Positions 16,618 to 24,468 of a stretch of 50,120 nucleotides of DNA are shown one piece after another. This stretch comes from an uncultured Collinsella sp. (GTDB lineage Bacteria > Actinomycetota > Coriobacteriia > Coriobacteriales > Coriobacteriaceae). Within the stretch, counting starts at the first letter, position 1, and every line of letters starts with the position of its first letter. The translations under genes and the position numbers were made by a program. The DNA is taken from positions 1 to 50,120 of the forward strand of contig UQKM01000017.1 of the NCBI GenBank assembly GCA_900541685.1, given 5' to 3'. The notes under the pieces are model-generated. The model saw only the letters and a list, made by a program, of their open reading frames with translations. It did not search any database and was not told where the DNA came from.

Positions 16618-19119
16618 ATGGAATCGTTGTACCGAAAGTATCGCCCGCTCACCTTTGACTCCGTGGTGGGCCAGCAGCATATCGTCTCGACGCTCGAGCA
16701 CGCCATCACCGAGGGGCGCCTGTCCCACGCCTACCTGTTCTGCGGACCGCGCGGCACGGGCAAGACCACCATGGCGCGCATTCTGGCCAAGGCGCTGCTG
16801 TGCCGCAATGCCGAGGCGGCGCGCGCCGAGGGTGCAAGCGGCTGCATGCCCGACGGTACTTGCGAGGAGTGCGAGCTCATTGCCGAGGGTAACCACCCCG
16901 ATGTCTACGAGCTCGATGCCGCCTCCCGCACGGGCGTGGACAATGTGCGCGAGGAAATCATCAACTCCGTCAACTTTGCCCCGGTGCGCGGCAAGTACAA
17001 GATCTATATCATCGACGAGGTCCACATGCTCACGACGGCGGCGTTCAACGCGCTGCTCAAGACGCTCGAGGAGCCGCCGGCACACGTGATCTTTGTGCTG
17101 TGCACCACCGACCCGCAAAAGATTCTGGAGACCATCCTCTCGCGCTGCCAGCGTTTCGATTTCCATCGCATCGGCAACGAGGATATCGAGCGTCGCCTGG
17201 CATACGTGTGCGAGCAGGAGGGCTTCGATTACGACGATGAGGCGCTGGCTATCGTGGCGCGCCATGCCAAGGGCGGTATGCGCGACGCGTTGTCCACGCT
17301 GGAGCAGCTGAGCGTCTTTGGCAACGGTTCTGTGCATGCGGACGACGCCCGCTCGCTTTTAGGCGAGGTTTCGGACCAGATTCTGGGCGAGTTTTCCCGC
17401 GCCATTGCCGATCGCGATGTTGCCGAGCTCTATGGACTGATCCGTGCGCAGGTCGAGGAAGGAAACGACCTGCTGGAGCTGACGCGCGACCTGGTGGCGC
17501 ATGTGCGTGACGTGTACGTTGCCTGCGTTGCCGGTGCCCGTGCTGAGCTGTTTGAGGGCGGCTCCGAGCAGGCCGAGGCGCTTGCTGCCGAGGCCGCTGC
17601 CTTTGGCGAGCATCCTGCCGACCGCCTGGCCCGTGTGCTGACAGTGCTCGACGATGCCGCACTGGAGATGAGGGGCGCGAGCGACGTGCGCCTGGTGCTC
17701 GAGATTGCCTGCACGCGTCTGGCACGTCCCGAGGCTGATTTAACGATTGAGGCATTGGCCGAGCGCATGGCACGTCTGGAGGCCATGGTTGCCAATGCAG
17801 CGGTACCGGCGAGCGTGGCTGCTGCCGGCGCTGCGCCTGCAGCTGTTACGGCTGCGCCCGTGGCGTCACAACAGCCGACGCTGATCTCGGGTGCCCGAGC
17901 TGCCACCCCTGCCCCGTCCACTGCCCCCGCCGCTGCGCCCGCGCAACAGGGCGGCATGCCTTGGGACCGCGGTGTCGCCGCTCCGGCGGCCCAGCCTGCG
18001 CCTCGTCCTGCGTCCGTGGCGACTCCCAAGCCTGTGGCGCCCGCGCCCCAGGCTGCCCCGGCTACGGCTCCCGCGCCTGCCGCCGCTCCGGCACCCAAGC
18101 CCCAACTCAACAATGCCGCCCAGGTTGCTGCCGCCGGCGCCGCCGAGACCCCCGCGGTCGAGGATGCCGGTGAGCTCCAGCGCAAATGGGCCGAGGTCGT
18201 CGAGCGCGTCAAGGCCCAGCAGGCCTCCTACGCGGGGCTTTTGCTTAACGCCCGCGCTACGGCCGACGATGGCTCCAAGCTCACGGTCTCGTTCCCCGCG
18301 GGTTCGACCTTTGCCATCAAGATGCTCGGTCGCGCCGATACGCAGTCGGTGGTCTTGCCGACAATCAGCGCGGTCTTCGGTCGTCGCACCGTCGACTATG
18401 TCCTGGATGGGGGTGGCACGCCGGCTCCTCAACATGAGGAGCATTCTCCATCTGCACGGGCTGCGGCATCTGCGGACCCGCAACCCGTGTCCTCGGCGGC
18501 CCCTGCATCCTCGAGCGCCAACGCGACGCAGCCAAAAACAGCACCGATAGCGGCACCGACCCCGTCGGCGCCTAAGCCCGTCGCGGCCAAACCGGCTGCT
18601 CCGGCACCGGCACCCAAGCCCGCTGCCGCGCCTGCGCCCAAGTCATCCGATCTGGGCAAGGCCCCCTGGCTGCGCTCCGACAATCCTGCCGGCGCTCCTG
18701 CCACGGGCAAGCTCCCGACCGAGCCTGCGCCCCGCGCGCCCGAGCGCACGTCCGTTCCTAAGGCTCAACCGTCCAGGCCGTCTGCACCGTGGGAATCCGA
18801 GCAGGTGCCCTACGACGACGCCATGGTCGCCGGCTTTGCCGCCGATGCGGGCGGGGACGATCTGCCTCCGTTCGACGTGCCGGCAGCGCCCGCAACCAAG
18901 CCCGCAGCTGCGGCTGCGGCTCCCACGGCCCCCGCGCCCGTGACGCCTGCTCCCGCCGGCGACGACGCCCCCGCGGCCCCTTGGGAGTCCAACCCCGGCG
19001 CCGGCAGTCCCTTTGGCCATCAGGGCGCAGCCCCGAGCATCCCGCAGACCGAGGACGAGGCCAAAGCCCTCATCCGCAGCGTCTTTGGCCAGTCCACCAT
19101 CTTCAAACCGGTGGAGTAG
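16618..19119 (+). CDS. dnaX: DNA polymerase III subunit gamma/tau
   Basis: 833 residues; the clamp-loader ATPase that loads the sliding clamp and organises the replisome. Visible are the Walker A motif GPRGTGKTT near residue 43, a four-Cys zinc module (about 62-85, ending GTCEECELI), Walker B DEVHML, sensor 1 (CTTDPQK) and sensor 2 (GGMRDALS). From about residue 390 the protein is mainly Ala/Pro-rich low complexity with a small folded segment around 520-600. No A-rich slippery sequence for a programmed gamma frameshift is visible. The ATG at 16618 is preceded by GGGGGAG; an in-frame upstream extension lacks a site. Confidence 0.95.
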   Translation: MESLYRKYRPLTFDSVVGQQHIVSTLEHAITEGRLSHAYLFCGPRGTGKTTMARILAKALLCRNAEAARAEGASGCMPDGTCEECELIAEGNHPDVYELDAASRTGVDNVREEIINSVNFAPVRGKYKIYIIDEVHMLTTAAFNALLKTLEEPPAHVIFVLCTTDPQKILETILSRCQRFDFHRIGNEDIERRLAYVCEQEGFDYDDEALAIVARHAKGGMRDALSTLEQLSVFGNGSVHADDARSLLGEVSDQILGEFSRAIADRDVAELYGLIRAQVEEGNDLLELTRDLVAHVRDVYVACVAGARAELFEGGSEQAEALAAEAAAFGEHPADRLARVLTVLDDAALEMRGASDVRLVLEIACTRLARPEADLTIEALAERMARLEAMVANAAVPASVAAAGAAPAAVTAAPVASQQPTLISGARAATPAPSTAPAAAPAQQGGMPWDRGVAAPAAQPAPRPASVATPKPVAPAPQAAPATAPAPAAAPAPKPQLNNAAQVAAAGAAETPAVEDAGELQRKWAEVVERVKAQQASYAGLLLNARATADDGSKLTVSFPAGSTFAIKMLGRADTQSVVLPTISAVFGRRTVDYVLDGGGTPAPQHEEHSPSARAAASADPQPVSSAAPASSSANATQPKTAPIAAPTPSAPKPVAAKPAAPAPAPKPAAAPAPKSSDLGKAPWLRSDNPAGAPATGKLPTEPAPRAPERTSVPKAQPSRPSAPWESEQVPYDDAMVAGFAADAGGDDLPPFDVPAAPATKPAAAAAAPTAPAPVTPAPAGDDAPAAPWESNPGAGSPFGHQGAAPSIPQTEDEAKALIRSVFGQSTIFKPVE

Positions 19120-19141
19120 TCGTACTGGCGGGTATACTGCT

Positions 19142-19158
19142 CAAGAAGAGACTTCTTG
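19142..19158 (+). other. Small hairpin before the DUF4160 pair
   Basis: CAAGAAG-AGA-CTTCTTG forms a 7-bp stem-loop just before the GGAACGGAG ribosome-binding region of the next gene. A TATACT hexamer at 19133-19138 could be its -10. The hairpin may influence translation of the small gene pair. Confidence 0.4.
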
Positions 19159-19173
19159 GAACGGAGCGAGCTT

Positions 19174-19434
19174 ATGATGTGGGAATATGTCCGCCTCGAG
19201 GACGATACGCAAGTTTCGTATTCCGAAGTCCGTGAGGACAACACGGTGAAGGTCGTTGTGGAGCGCCCGCGCGATTGGGGCTTTGACACGGCGGAGTGCA
19301 TCTTGCCGGCATTCAATTGGGTGTCGCACGAGGGCTTTAGCGAAACGGATCTTAAAGAACTCGATGATTTTGTGCGTAATAACGCCCCGCTCATCTTGCG
19401 TTTTGCTTACGAAGGCGGACGAGTCTATGCCTAG
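19174..19434 (+). CDS. Small protein paired with DUF4160 gene
   Basis: 86 residues (MMWEYVRLEDDTQV...), acidic, with no signal or membrane helix. I do not recognise a named domain with confidence; its size and position resemble the small partner (often DUF2442-like) found next to DUF4160 genes. The ATG at 19174 (or the one immediately after) follows GGAACGGAG. It overlaps the next gene by eight bases, so the two are probably co-translated. A two-gene toxin-antitoxin-like or regulatory pair is possible but unproven. Confidence 0.75.
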   Translation: MMWEYVRLEDDTQVSYSEVREDNTVKVVVERPRDWGFDTAECILPAFNWVSHEGFSETDLKELDDFVRNNAPLILRFAYEGGRVYA

Positions 19435-19699
19435 TCTTTTCCGACTCGGGCCGTACATCATCTTTTTCTGGACAGGGGAGAACGGCGAACCCGTCCATGT
19501 TCATATCGCGGTCAAGCGCCCCACTGCCGAGGCGACCAAGATATGGCTTACTCGCTCCGGCGGGTGCAAGCTGGCCCATAACAAGGGTGATATTCCCGCT
19601 CGGGATTTACGCGATATCATGCAGTTTGTTTCATCTAACCATGCATTGATTTGCAAGCGTTGGAAAGAAACAACCGGTGGGCTATCGTTCTACTGCTGA
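19427..19699 (+). CDS. DUF4160-domain protein
   Basis: 90 residues with the DUF4160 pattern: MPSLFRLGPYIIFFW, then GEPVHVHIAVKRP, then a short helix with NKGDIPARDL. Biochemical function is unknown. DUF4160 proteins are commonly encoded beside a second very small protein and are sometimes listed among toxin-antitoxin-like pairs. The start lies inside the previous gene (ATGCCTAG), and the pair sits between dnaX and ybaB, which are often neighbours in other bacteria, suggesting insertion of a mobile cassette. Confidence 0.8.
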   Translation: MPSLFRLGPYIIFFWTGENGEPVHVHIAVKRPTAEATKIWLTRSGGCKLAHNKGDIPARDLRDIMQFVSSNHALICKRWKETTGGLSFYC

Positions 19700-19724
19700 G
19701 AGTTGCTCGTTGGACCTAGGGCCT

Positions 19725-20201
19725 CTAGCCCATCAGGGACTCTTCGTCCGGGCGCATCTGTATTTCGTACATGTGTAGCGTGGTGCCACGTATCTCGCAT
19801 TCGAGCAGGCAGGTACGTGACGGCCGGCCTAGGGTGCTGAGGTCGACACGATACGTCGCACGGCTGTCCGAGTACTCGACTTGTTCGGCGCTGACGGTTG
19901 CTCCGATTGTCAAAAAAGAGCCTAGCTCGGCATCGACTATCTTGGAATCTTTTATCTTGACCTTGAGCTCTTGGTAAAGGGACGGGCTGTTGTAGTAAAC
20001 GGTCCGGGTCCCGTCGGTGCACTCATCGGTCGCTTCCCATTTGACGACGGGCTGGTCCGAGCTGGCTATCAGCAGTTCTGCTCCAAAGGCTATAGCATGG
20101 GTGATGACAACCAGTAATGCCCAGCCGACAAAGAGATAGAGAACCACATATGCAACGGGGTGTTTTGAGCGGATGTTTTGGAGCGCGTCGGGGGCATTCA
20201 T
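19725..20201 (-). CDS. Hypothetical single-pass membrane protein
   Basis: 158 residues: a short cytoplasmic N-terminus, one membrane helix (about 17-45) and an extracytoplasmic domain of about 110 residues containing three Cys, two of them close together (RTCLLECEI). No family is recognised. It has a good ribosome-binding site (GGAGG seven bases before ATG). It is on the opposite strand to its neighbours, further evidence that the dnaX-ybaB interval has taken up extra genes. Confidence 0.8.
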   Translation of the reverse strand: MNAPDALQNIRSKHPVAYVVLYLFVGWALLVVITHAIAFGAELLIASSDQPVVKWEATDECTDGTRTVYYNSPSLYQELKVKIKDSKIVDAELGSFLTIGATVSAEQVEYSDSRATYRVDLSTLGRPSRTCLLECEIRGTTLHMYEIQMRPDEESLMG

Positions 20202-20542
20202 GGGGGCACCTCCAAATTGCTGTCTGTGACAATCAAATTATACCCTGCCATCATGAGCGCCGCCTCGAGCAGCGGTTCGGCATTTTGTTATCTAGCTGGA
20301 TGCAGAAAATGTCGGATTCCGGCTCTACAAGATTTAGCTTTCAATATTATGCAGATGCGAATTATTCAACTTCGCATAATCTTTGGGTGCGGTTTGCACT
20401 CCAGGACATGTATATCGACTGAGGTAGCGTGTCCGCCCCGCTTGCTTGCCCCGCGCCGTGGTACGATTTTTGAGTTTGAAAGTCCCGCCGCGCTCCGGCT
20501 GCCCTTGCAGCTCGGCGTGCGGCCGCACGTAAAGGAGCCATC
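20202..20542. promoter_or_regulatory. Intergenic region upstream of ybaB-recR
   Basis: No gene is visible here. It contains an AT-rich hairpin around 20345-20380 (ATTATGC...GCATAAT) and a TACGAT hexamer at 20462-20467 that could be the -10 for ybaB-recR. AAAGGAG at 20531-20537 is the ybaB ribosome-binding site. I looked for the SRP RNA that often accompanies dnaX and did not find its conserved core. Confidence 0.4.
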
Positions 20543-20863
20543 ATGGCCGGTATGAACATGCAGCAGATGATGAAGCAGGCTCGCAAGATGCAGGAGCAGC
20601 TTGCCGCCGCGCAGGAGAACCTCAAGTCCCAGACCGTCGACGCCTCTGCCGGCGGCGGTATGGTCAAGGTGACCGTTAACGGCGAGATGGAGCTCGTCAA
20701 CCTCACTATTGACCCCGATGCCCTCGATCCCGAGGACGTCGATATGCTGCAGGACATGATCATGGCTGCCGTCAACGAGGCCGTCCGCGGCGTCAACGAG
20801 CTCGCCAACAAGCAGATGGGCGCCATCACCGGCGGCCTCAACATCCCGGGCATGCCGTTCTAA
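20543..20863 (+). CDS. ybaB: YbaB/EbfC family nucleoid-associated protein
   Basis: 106 residues, the usual size. It has the Met/Gln-rich start (MQQMMKQARKMQEQL), then VKVTVNGEMELVNLTID and the acidic LDPEDVDMLQDMI helix. Family members are dimeric DNA-binding proteins of the nucleoid, and their genes usually sit between dnaX and recR, as here. Confidence 0.95.
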   Translation: MAGMNMQQMMKQARKMQEQLAAAQENLKSQTVDASAGGGMVKVTVNGEMELVNLTIDPDALDPEDVDMLQDMIMAAVNEAVRGVNELANKQMGAITGGLNIPGMPF

Positions 20864-20876
20864 GACACGCATATAT

Positions 20877-21473
20877 ATGAGTGCGAATCACAGTCTGCAA
20901 AAACTGCTCGATGAGCTGGGCCGTCTGCCGGGCATTGGTCCCAAGTCGGCCCAGCGCATCGCCTATTACCTGCTCGAGGCCGATGCCGAGGAGGCGCGCC
21001 GCCTGGCCGAGGCTATCCTGGAGGTTAAGCAGGAGGTTCACTTTTGCAGCCGCTGCTTTAACTACGCCACGGCCGACGAGTGCTCCATCTGCCAGGATTC
21101 GATGCGCGATACCACTCGCATTTGCGTGGTGGGCGAGCCGCGCGATGTCCAGGCGATTGAGCGCACGGGCAGCTACCACGGTCTCTACCACGTATTGGGC
21201 GGCGTGATCAGTCCCATGGACAAGATTGGTCCCGAGCAGTTGCACATTCGTGAGCTGCTGGCACGCTTGGGCCACGAGGACATCCATGAGGTCATCATCG
21301 CCACCAACCCCAACATCGAGGGCGAGACCACGGCGAGCTATCTGGCCCGTACCATCAAGCCGTTGGGCGTCGAGGTGTCGCGTCTGGCAAGCGGCCTGCC
21401 CGTGGGCGGCGACCTGGAGTATGCCGACGAGCTTACGCTTGGCCGCGCCATCGAGGCCCGCCGCGCGATTTAG
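20877..21473 (+). CDS. recR: Recombination protein RecR
   Basis: 198 residues. It has an N-terminal helix-hairpin-helix (LPGIGPKSAQRIAYYLL), a four-Cys zinc finger (CSRCFNYATADECSIC), a Toprim domain beginning ICVVGEPRDV, and the C-terminal ARTIKPLGV...ASGLPVGGDLEYADE segment. With RecF/RecO it loads RecA at gaps. Only 13 bases separate it from ybaB and no strong ribosome-binding site precedes the ATG, so translation is probably coupled to ybaB. Confidence 0.97.
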   Translation: MSANHSLQKLLDELGRLPGIGPKSAQRIAYYLLEADAEEARRLAEAILEVKQEVHFCSRCFNYATADECSICQDSMRDTTRICVVGEPRDVQAIERTGSYHGLYHVLGGVISPMDKIGPEQLHIRELLARLGHEDIHEVIIATNPNIEGETTASYLARTIKPLGVEVSRLASGLPVGGDLEYADELTLGRAIEARRAI

Positions 21474-21548
21474 GTGGCGAGCCTGCTCCTGCCGTATGTC
21501 TTCATCGCGACGCACGGGGTAGCCATAATTTCCCCGTGCGACTGTGAG

Positions 21549-21564
21549 TTTGTTGTGCAACAAA
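21549..21564. promoter_or_regulatory. Inverted repeat TTTGTTG-TG-CAACAAA
   Basis: A perfect 7-bp inverted repeat with a 2-nt centre. It shares its core with GTTGCGCAAC at 21625-21634 and with TGTTGCGCAACA at 47716-47727, suggesting a common DNA-binding protein. It lies about 75 bases upstream of the first of these. Confidence 0.5.
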
Positions 21565-21624
21565 GATGCTTTGTATCCGCTTATCGCATGGATGCTTCCA
21601 CTCGCATCCTTAATTTGCCCATTC

Positions 21625-21654
21625 GTTGCGCAACCTTTTGGGTTCGCTGATACA
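21625..21654 (+). promoter_or_regulatory. Putative promoter with overlapping operator
   Basis: TTGCGC (21626-21631) and GATACA (21649-21654) are separated by 17 bases. The palindrome GTTGCGCAAC (21625-21634) covers the -35 element, so a protein bound there would block or redirect polymerase. It would drive the kinase cluster starting at 21719. Confidence 0.45.
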
Positions 21655-21678
21655 CTCAACTATGGATTCGAATGAATG

Positions 21679-21703
21679 CGCCGCTCCCGAGCGGCGTGTT
21701 TTT
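21679..21703 (+). terminator. Terminator-like hairpin in the 5' leader
   Basis: An 8-bp stem CGCCGCTC/GAGCGGCG with a 2-nt CC loop (or 7 bp with a 4-nt loop) is followed by TGTTTTTG. It ends only 16 bases before the ATG, so no promoter fits behind it; any transcript of the gene must read through it. This suggests attenuation. Confidence 0.55.
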
Positions 21704-21718
21704 GTTGGAGGAGAACGC

Positions 21719-22624
21719 ATGCGGCCCGGTGGCACTCAGACAAAGCGCGGCGCCGCGGTGCGCATGCAACGCCGACTGGGCTTGGCGCCGCGGGCGTACG
21801 CACTGCTGTCTTGCTCGCTGGTGCTGGTCATAGCTGGCGTTTCTGTCTATGGCATGACCGTGCCGTCCATGATGCAGGCGCATGCCGCACGCGAACCGCG
21901 CGTGGGGCATGAGGTCAAAAGTGATCTGGGTACCACGACTGGATATGCTTGGGCAAGTGTGGTCGCGCATATTGTGTTTGGCACCGACGATGCGGACGGC
22001 GCCGAGGCCCCGGACAACGAAGTCACGCTTGCCAATGGCAAAACCATCGTGCTCACCAACACCAAGATCATCGATCGGTTGTCCAACAATAGCGTGGCGG
22101 CAACGGTGAATAAGGTCGAGCAGCAGAAGGAGCAGGACGCCCAGCAGTCCGGAAAGCTCGGTAGCTCGGATACTTCTGGCTCCGGCTCGGATTCATCGAG
22201 TTCGGGCGGCAGCTCTGGGGCGGGTTCCTCTACCGGAGGGTCTGGAAACGGCGGCTCGACGGGCGGCAACACTGACAACGATGCAAACTCCGGTGGCCTT
22301 TCCGCTGCTGAGGAAGAGAGCATTCACAGTTGGCTTGTGACCAAGTACAACATGCTCGACGGCTATGTTTCTCGTGCCAATGACGTGGTTTCGACCTATA
22401 ACTCTACGGGAGATCCCAGGCCGTGCGACAGCCTGGTCGGGGAGATGTTTGTCATTCGAGCCGAGTTCGGTCGTCAGACATTCTCGCCCCGGTCAAAGTG
22501 GTATCAGCAGTATGCCAATCTGTGGGGCTGTTACACCAACCTATGTCAATGGGTCGGCCATTACGGCGATGATGACGTCGCGCTCGGTAACTTCAACAAT
22601 AACGTGGCGGCGCTTGCCCTATGA
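21719..22624 (+). CDS. Membrane-anchored extracellular protein of unknown function
   Basis: 301 residues: a basic N-terminus, one membrane helix (about 25-48), then an extracellular region with a long Ser/Gly-rich linker (about 155-195) and a C-terminal domain with several Trp, Tyr and three Cys. No family is recognised. GGAGGAG lies just before the ATG at 21719; earlier in-frame starts lie upstream of the leader hairpin. The last bases overlap the next gene (ATGA), a protein kinase, so this is probably a surface partner or substrate in that pathway. Confidence 0.8.
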   Translation: MRPGGTQTKRGAAVRMQRRLGLAPRAYALLSCSLVLVIAGVSVYGMTVPSMMQAHAAREPRVGHEVKSDLGTTTGYAWASVVAHIVFGTDDADGAEAPDNEVTLANGKTIVLTNTKIIDRLSNNSVAATVNKVEQQKEQDAQQSGKLGSSDTSGSGSDSSSSGGSSGAGSSTGGSGNGGSTGGNTDNDANSGGLSAAEEESIHSWLVTKYNMLDGYVSRANDVVSTYNSTGDPRPCDSLVGEMFVIRAEFGRQTFSPRSKWYQQYANLWGCYTNLCQWVGHYGDDDVALGNFNNNVAALAL

Positions 22625-24465
22625 TGACCGATCTTGCATCCACCACGCCACAATCGCTCGGTCGCGATCCCATGGTCGGCCTGCGCCTGGCGCGTGTCGA
22701 CGGGTTTGAGCCGGCCATCGCGCTCGGTCAGGACGAACTGCCTGCCTATCTGCGTCGTTTTACGATGCTGTTTGCCGACGATGCCACCATGCGCCGTGGC
22801 GGTATCGGCCGCGTGACGCGTGCCGTCAACGCCCAAGGCGAGGCCGTGGCGCTCAAGCAGCTCATCTTGCCGGCGCGCGATGAGTTCGACGACGATGCCG
22901 CTCACGAGGCGCTGGTCGCCAAGTTCAAGGCAGCGTTTCGCGAGGAATATGAATGCCACCGCGCCCTTTCGGGCCTCAAGGGCTTTCCCCGCCTCTATGG
23001 CTGGGGCGAGGTCGACGGTGTGCCTGCAATTGTCATGGAATGGGTCGAGGGCGAGACGCTTGCCCGCTTGCGTTCGCGACTTGCCGTGGACGATGCCGGA
23101 CGCCTGTCGCCGCTTGTGGCGGCGCGTCTGGGTCGCGACCTGTTCGATCTGCTCTGCCGTATGAGCCTGGTGGGCGAGGGCTTTGTCCATCGCGATATCT
23201 CGCCCGCTAATATTATGGTGCGTACGGCGCGTCTACCGCTTGACCGGCAGCTTGCCGAGGGCACCTTTGACCTGTGCCTGATCGACTTTGGCTCGTCGCT
23301 GGCGCTTGAGCCTGCGTCGGCCGTGGCCGGTACCGGCGGCAAGGCGTCGTTTACGGAGCGTTATGCCACGCTGCGTCGCGCGACGGTTGCCTATGCCCCG
23401 CCCGAGATGCTCACCGACGATATTCCCGACCTGCGCGCTTTGCGTATGTCGCCGGCGATTGACGTCTATGCCGCGGCAAGCACGGTTTACGAGCTCATTG
23501 CCGGCATCGCGCCATACGAAGCCGCGCCGAGCACTTCGGGCACCTCGGGTTCGCGCAAAAAGACGCGCGACATCGCGAGCCCCTACCGTCTCAAGATGGA
23601 CACGCGGCCCGACTATCCCATTGGTGCCCATGCGCCCGGTTGTGATTTGACGCAGCTGCTTCATCGCGAGCCCGATGTGGCGCTCGCCGCGGCCGAGCAG
23701 GCCCAGCAGCTGGGGCTTGAGCCGGATTCCGAGGAGCTACGCGATGCGCTGGCGTTTGTCGATGCCCAGCTGTTCGACGTGGTGATGGCCTGTCTGTCCA
23801 GCCATCAAAAAGATCGTCTCGAGCCGGCGGCGGTCGAGGCGGCGCTCTCGGCGTTTTGTGACCACTATGCGCAAAATGTCGGTCGTTCGCTCCGCGGCGA
23901 GCCGCTCACGCCGTGCCCCATGGATGCGTCCGGCCGCGCGGTTCGTCGCGCGCTGATGGTCGGCGCGGCGGTCGTCTGTGGCGTGGTTTGGGCTGCGGTC
24001 GTGGTTTCGGCCGCGCTGCTGGCGTCGGGCGCTCGCGTGACGGCGACTTTGGGATCGCTCGTGTGGTCTGGGTCGCTACCGGGTGTTATTGCCGCACTGG
24101 CGCTGGCGCTGCCAGGCATGGCCGGCGTTGCCGCGGGGGCACTTGCGCGCGATCGACGCTCGGGGTTCCTGCAGGGTGTGCTTGCGCTTTCTGCCTGCGA
24201 GGTTCCGGTACTGGTTGTGACTGCATGTAGCGTATTTTCCCAACGCGCCGTGATGGGCGGCCTTGTTGCCGCTTTGGTTGCAACCTATACGCTTACGTGG
24301 TTTTTGCTTGCGATGGGCTTTGCCTTTGAACTTCCCGTTTCGGCACCGCGACGCACAAAAGCCCAGATGGCGACTCCGCTTGCCGGTGGAGCCGCAGCTG
24401 CCCGTACTTTTGGCGGACCTGTCGAAGTATCGTCCGATTCTATTTCTACGACCAAGGAGGCCTAG
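22621..24465 (+). CDS. Ser/Thr protein kinase with four C-terminal membrane helices
   Basis: 614 residues. The kinase domain spans about 50-420: a glycine-loop-like GGIGRVTRA, Lys in VALKQLIL, HRDISPANIMV and LIDFGSS; the catalytic motifs are complete. The Gly-rich loop is weak and the lobe after DFG contains a long insert (about 300-350). Four hydrophobic helices (about 445-585) form the C-terminus, with no PASTA or other sensor. It overlaps the upstream surface-protein gene by four bases and is followed by an FHA gene whose ribosome-binding site overlaps its stop. The three genes form one transcription unit, separate from the pknB operon. Confidence 0.9.
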   Translation: MMTDLASTTPQSLGRDPMVGLRLARVDGFEPAIALGQDELPAYLRRFTMLFADDATMRRGGIGRVTRAVNAQGEAVALKQLILPARDEFDDDAAHEALVAKFKAAFREEYECHRALSGLKGFPRLYGWGEVDGVPAIVMEWVEGETLARLRSRLAVDDAGRLSPLVAARLGRDLFDLLCRMSLVGEGFVHRDISPANIMVRTARLPLDRQLAEGTFDLCLIDFGSSLALEPASAVAGTGGKASFTERYATLRRATVAYAPPEMLTDDIPDLRALRMSPAIDVYAAASTVYELIAGIAPYEAAPSTSGTSGSRKKTRDIASPYRLKMDTRPDYPIGAHAPGCDLTQLLHREPDVALAAAEQAQQLGLEPDSEELRDALAFVDAQLFDVVMACLSSHQKDRLEPAAVEAALSAFCDHYAQNVGRSLRGEPLTPCPMDASGRAVRRALMVGAAVVCGVVWAAVVVSAALLASGARVTATLGSLVWSGSLPGVIAALALALPGMAGVAAGALARDRRSGFLQGVLALSACEVPVLVVTACSVFSQRAVMGGLVAALVATYTLTWFLLAMGFAFELPVSAPRRTKAQMATPLAGGAAAARTFGGPVEVSSDSISTTKEA

Positions 24466-24468
24466 GTC

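Noticed and set aside
16618..19119. Programmed frameshift giving a short gamma form of DnaX
   Set aside because: No A-rich slippery heptamer with a following hairpin was found; the frame is continuous.
20202..20542. Signal recognition particle RNA near dnaX/ybaB
   Set aside because: The conserved GGAAGGAAGCAGC-like core is not present on either strand.
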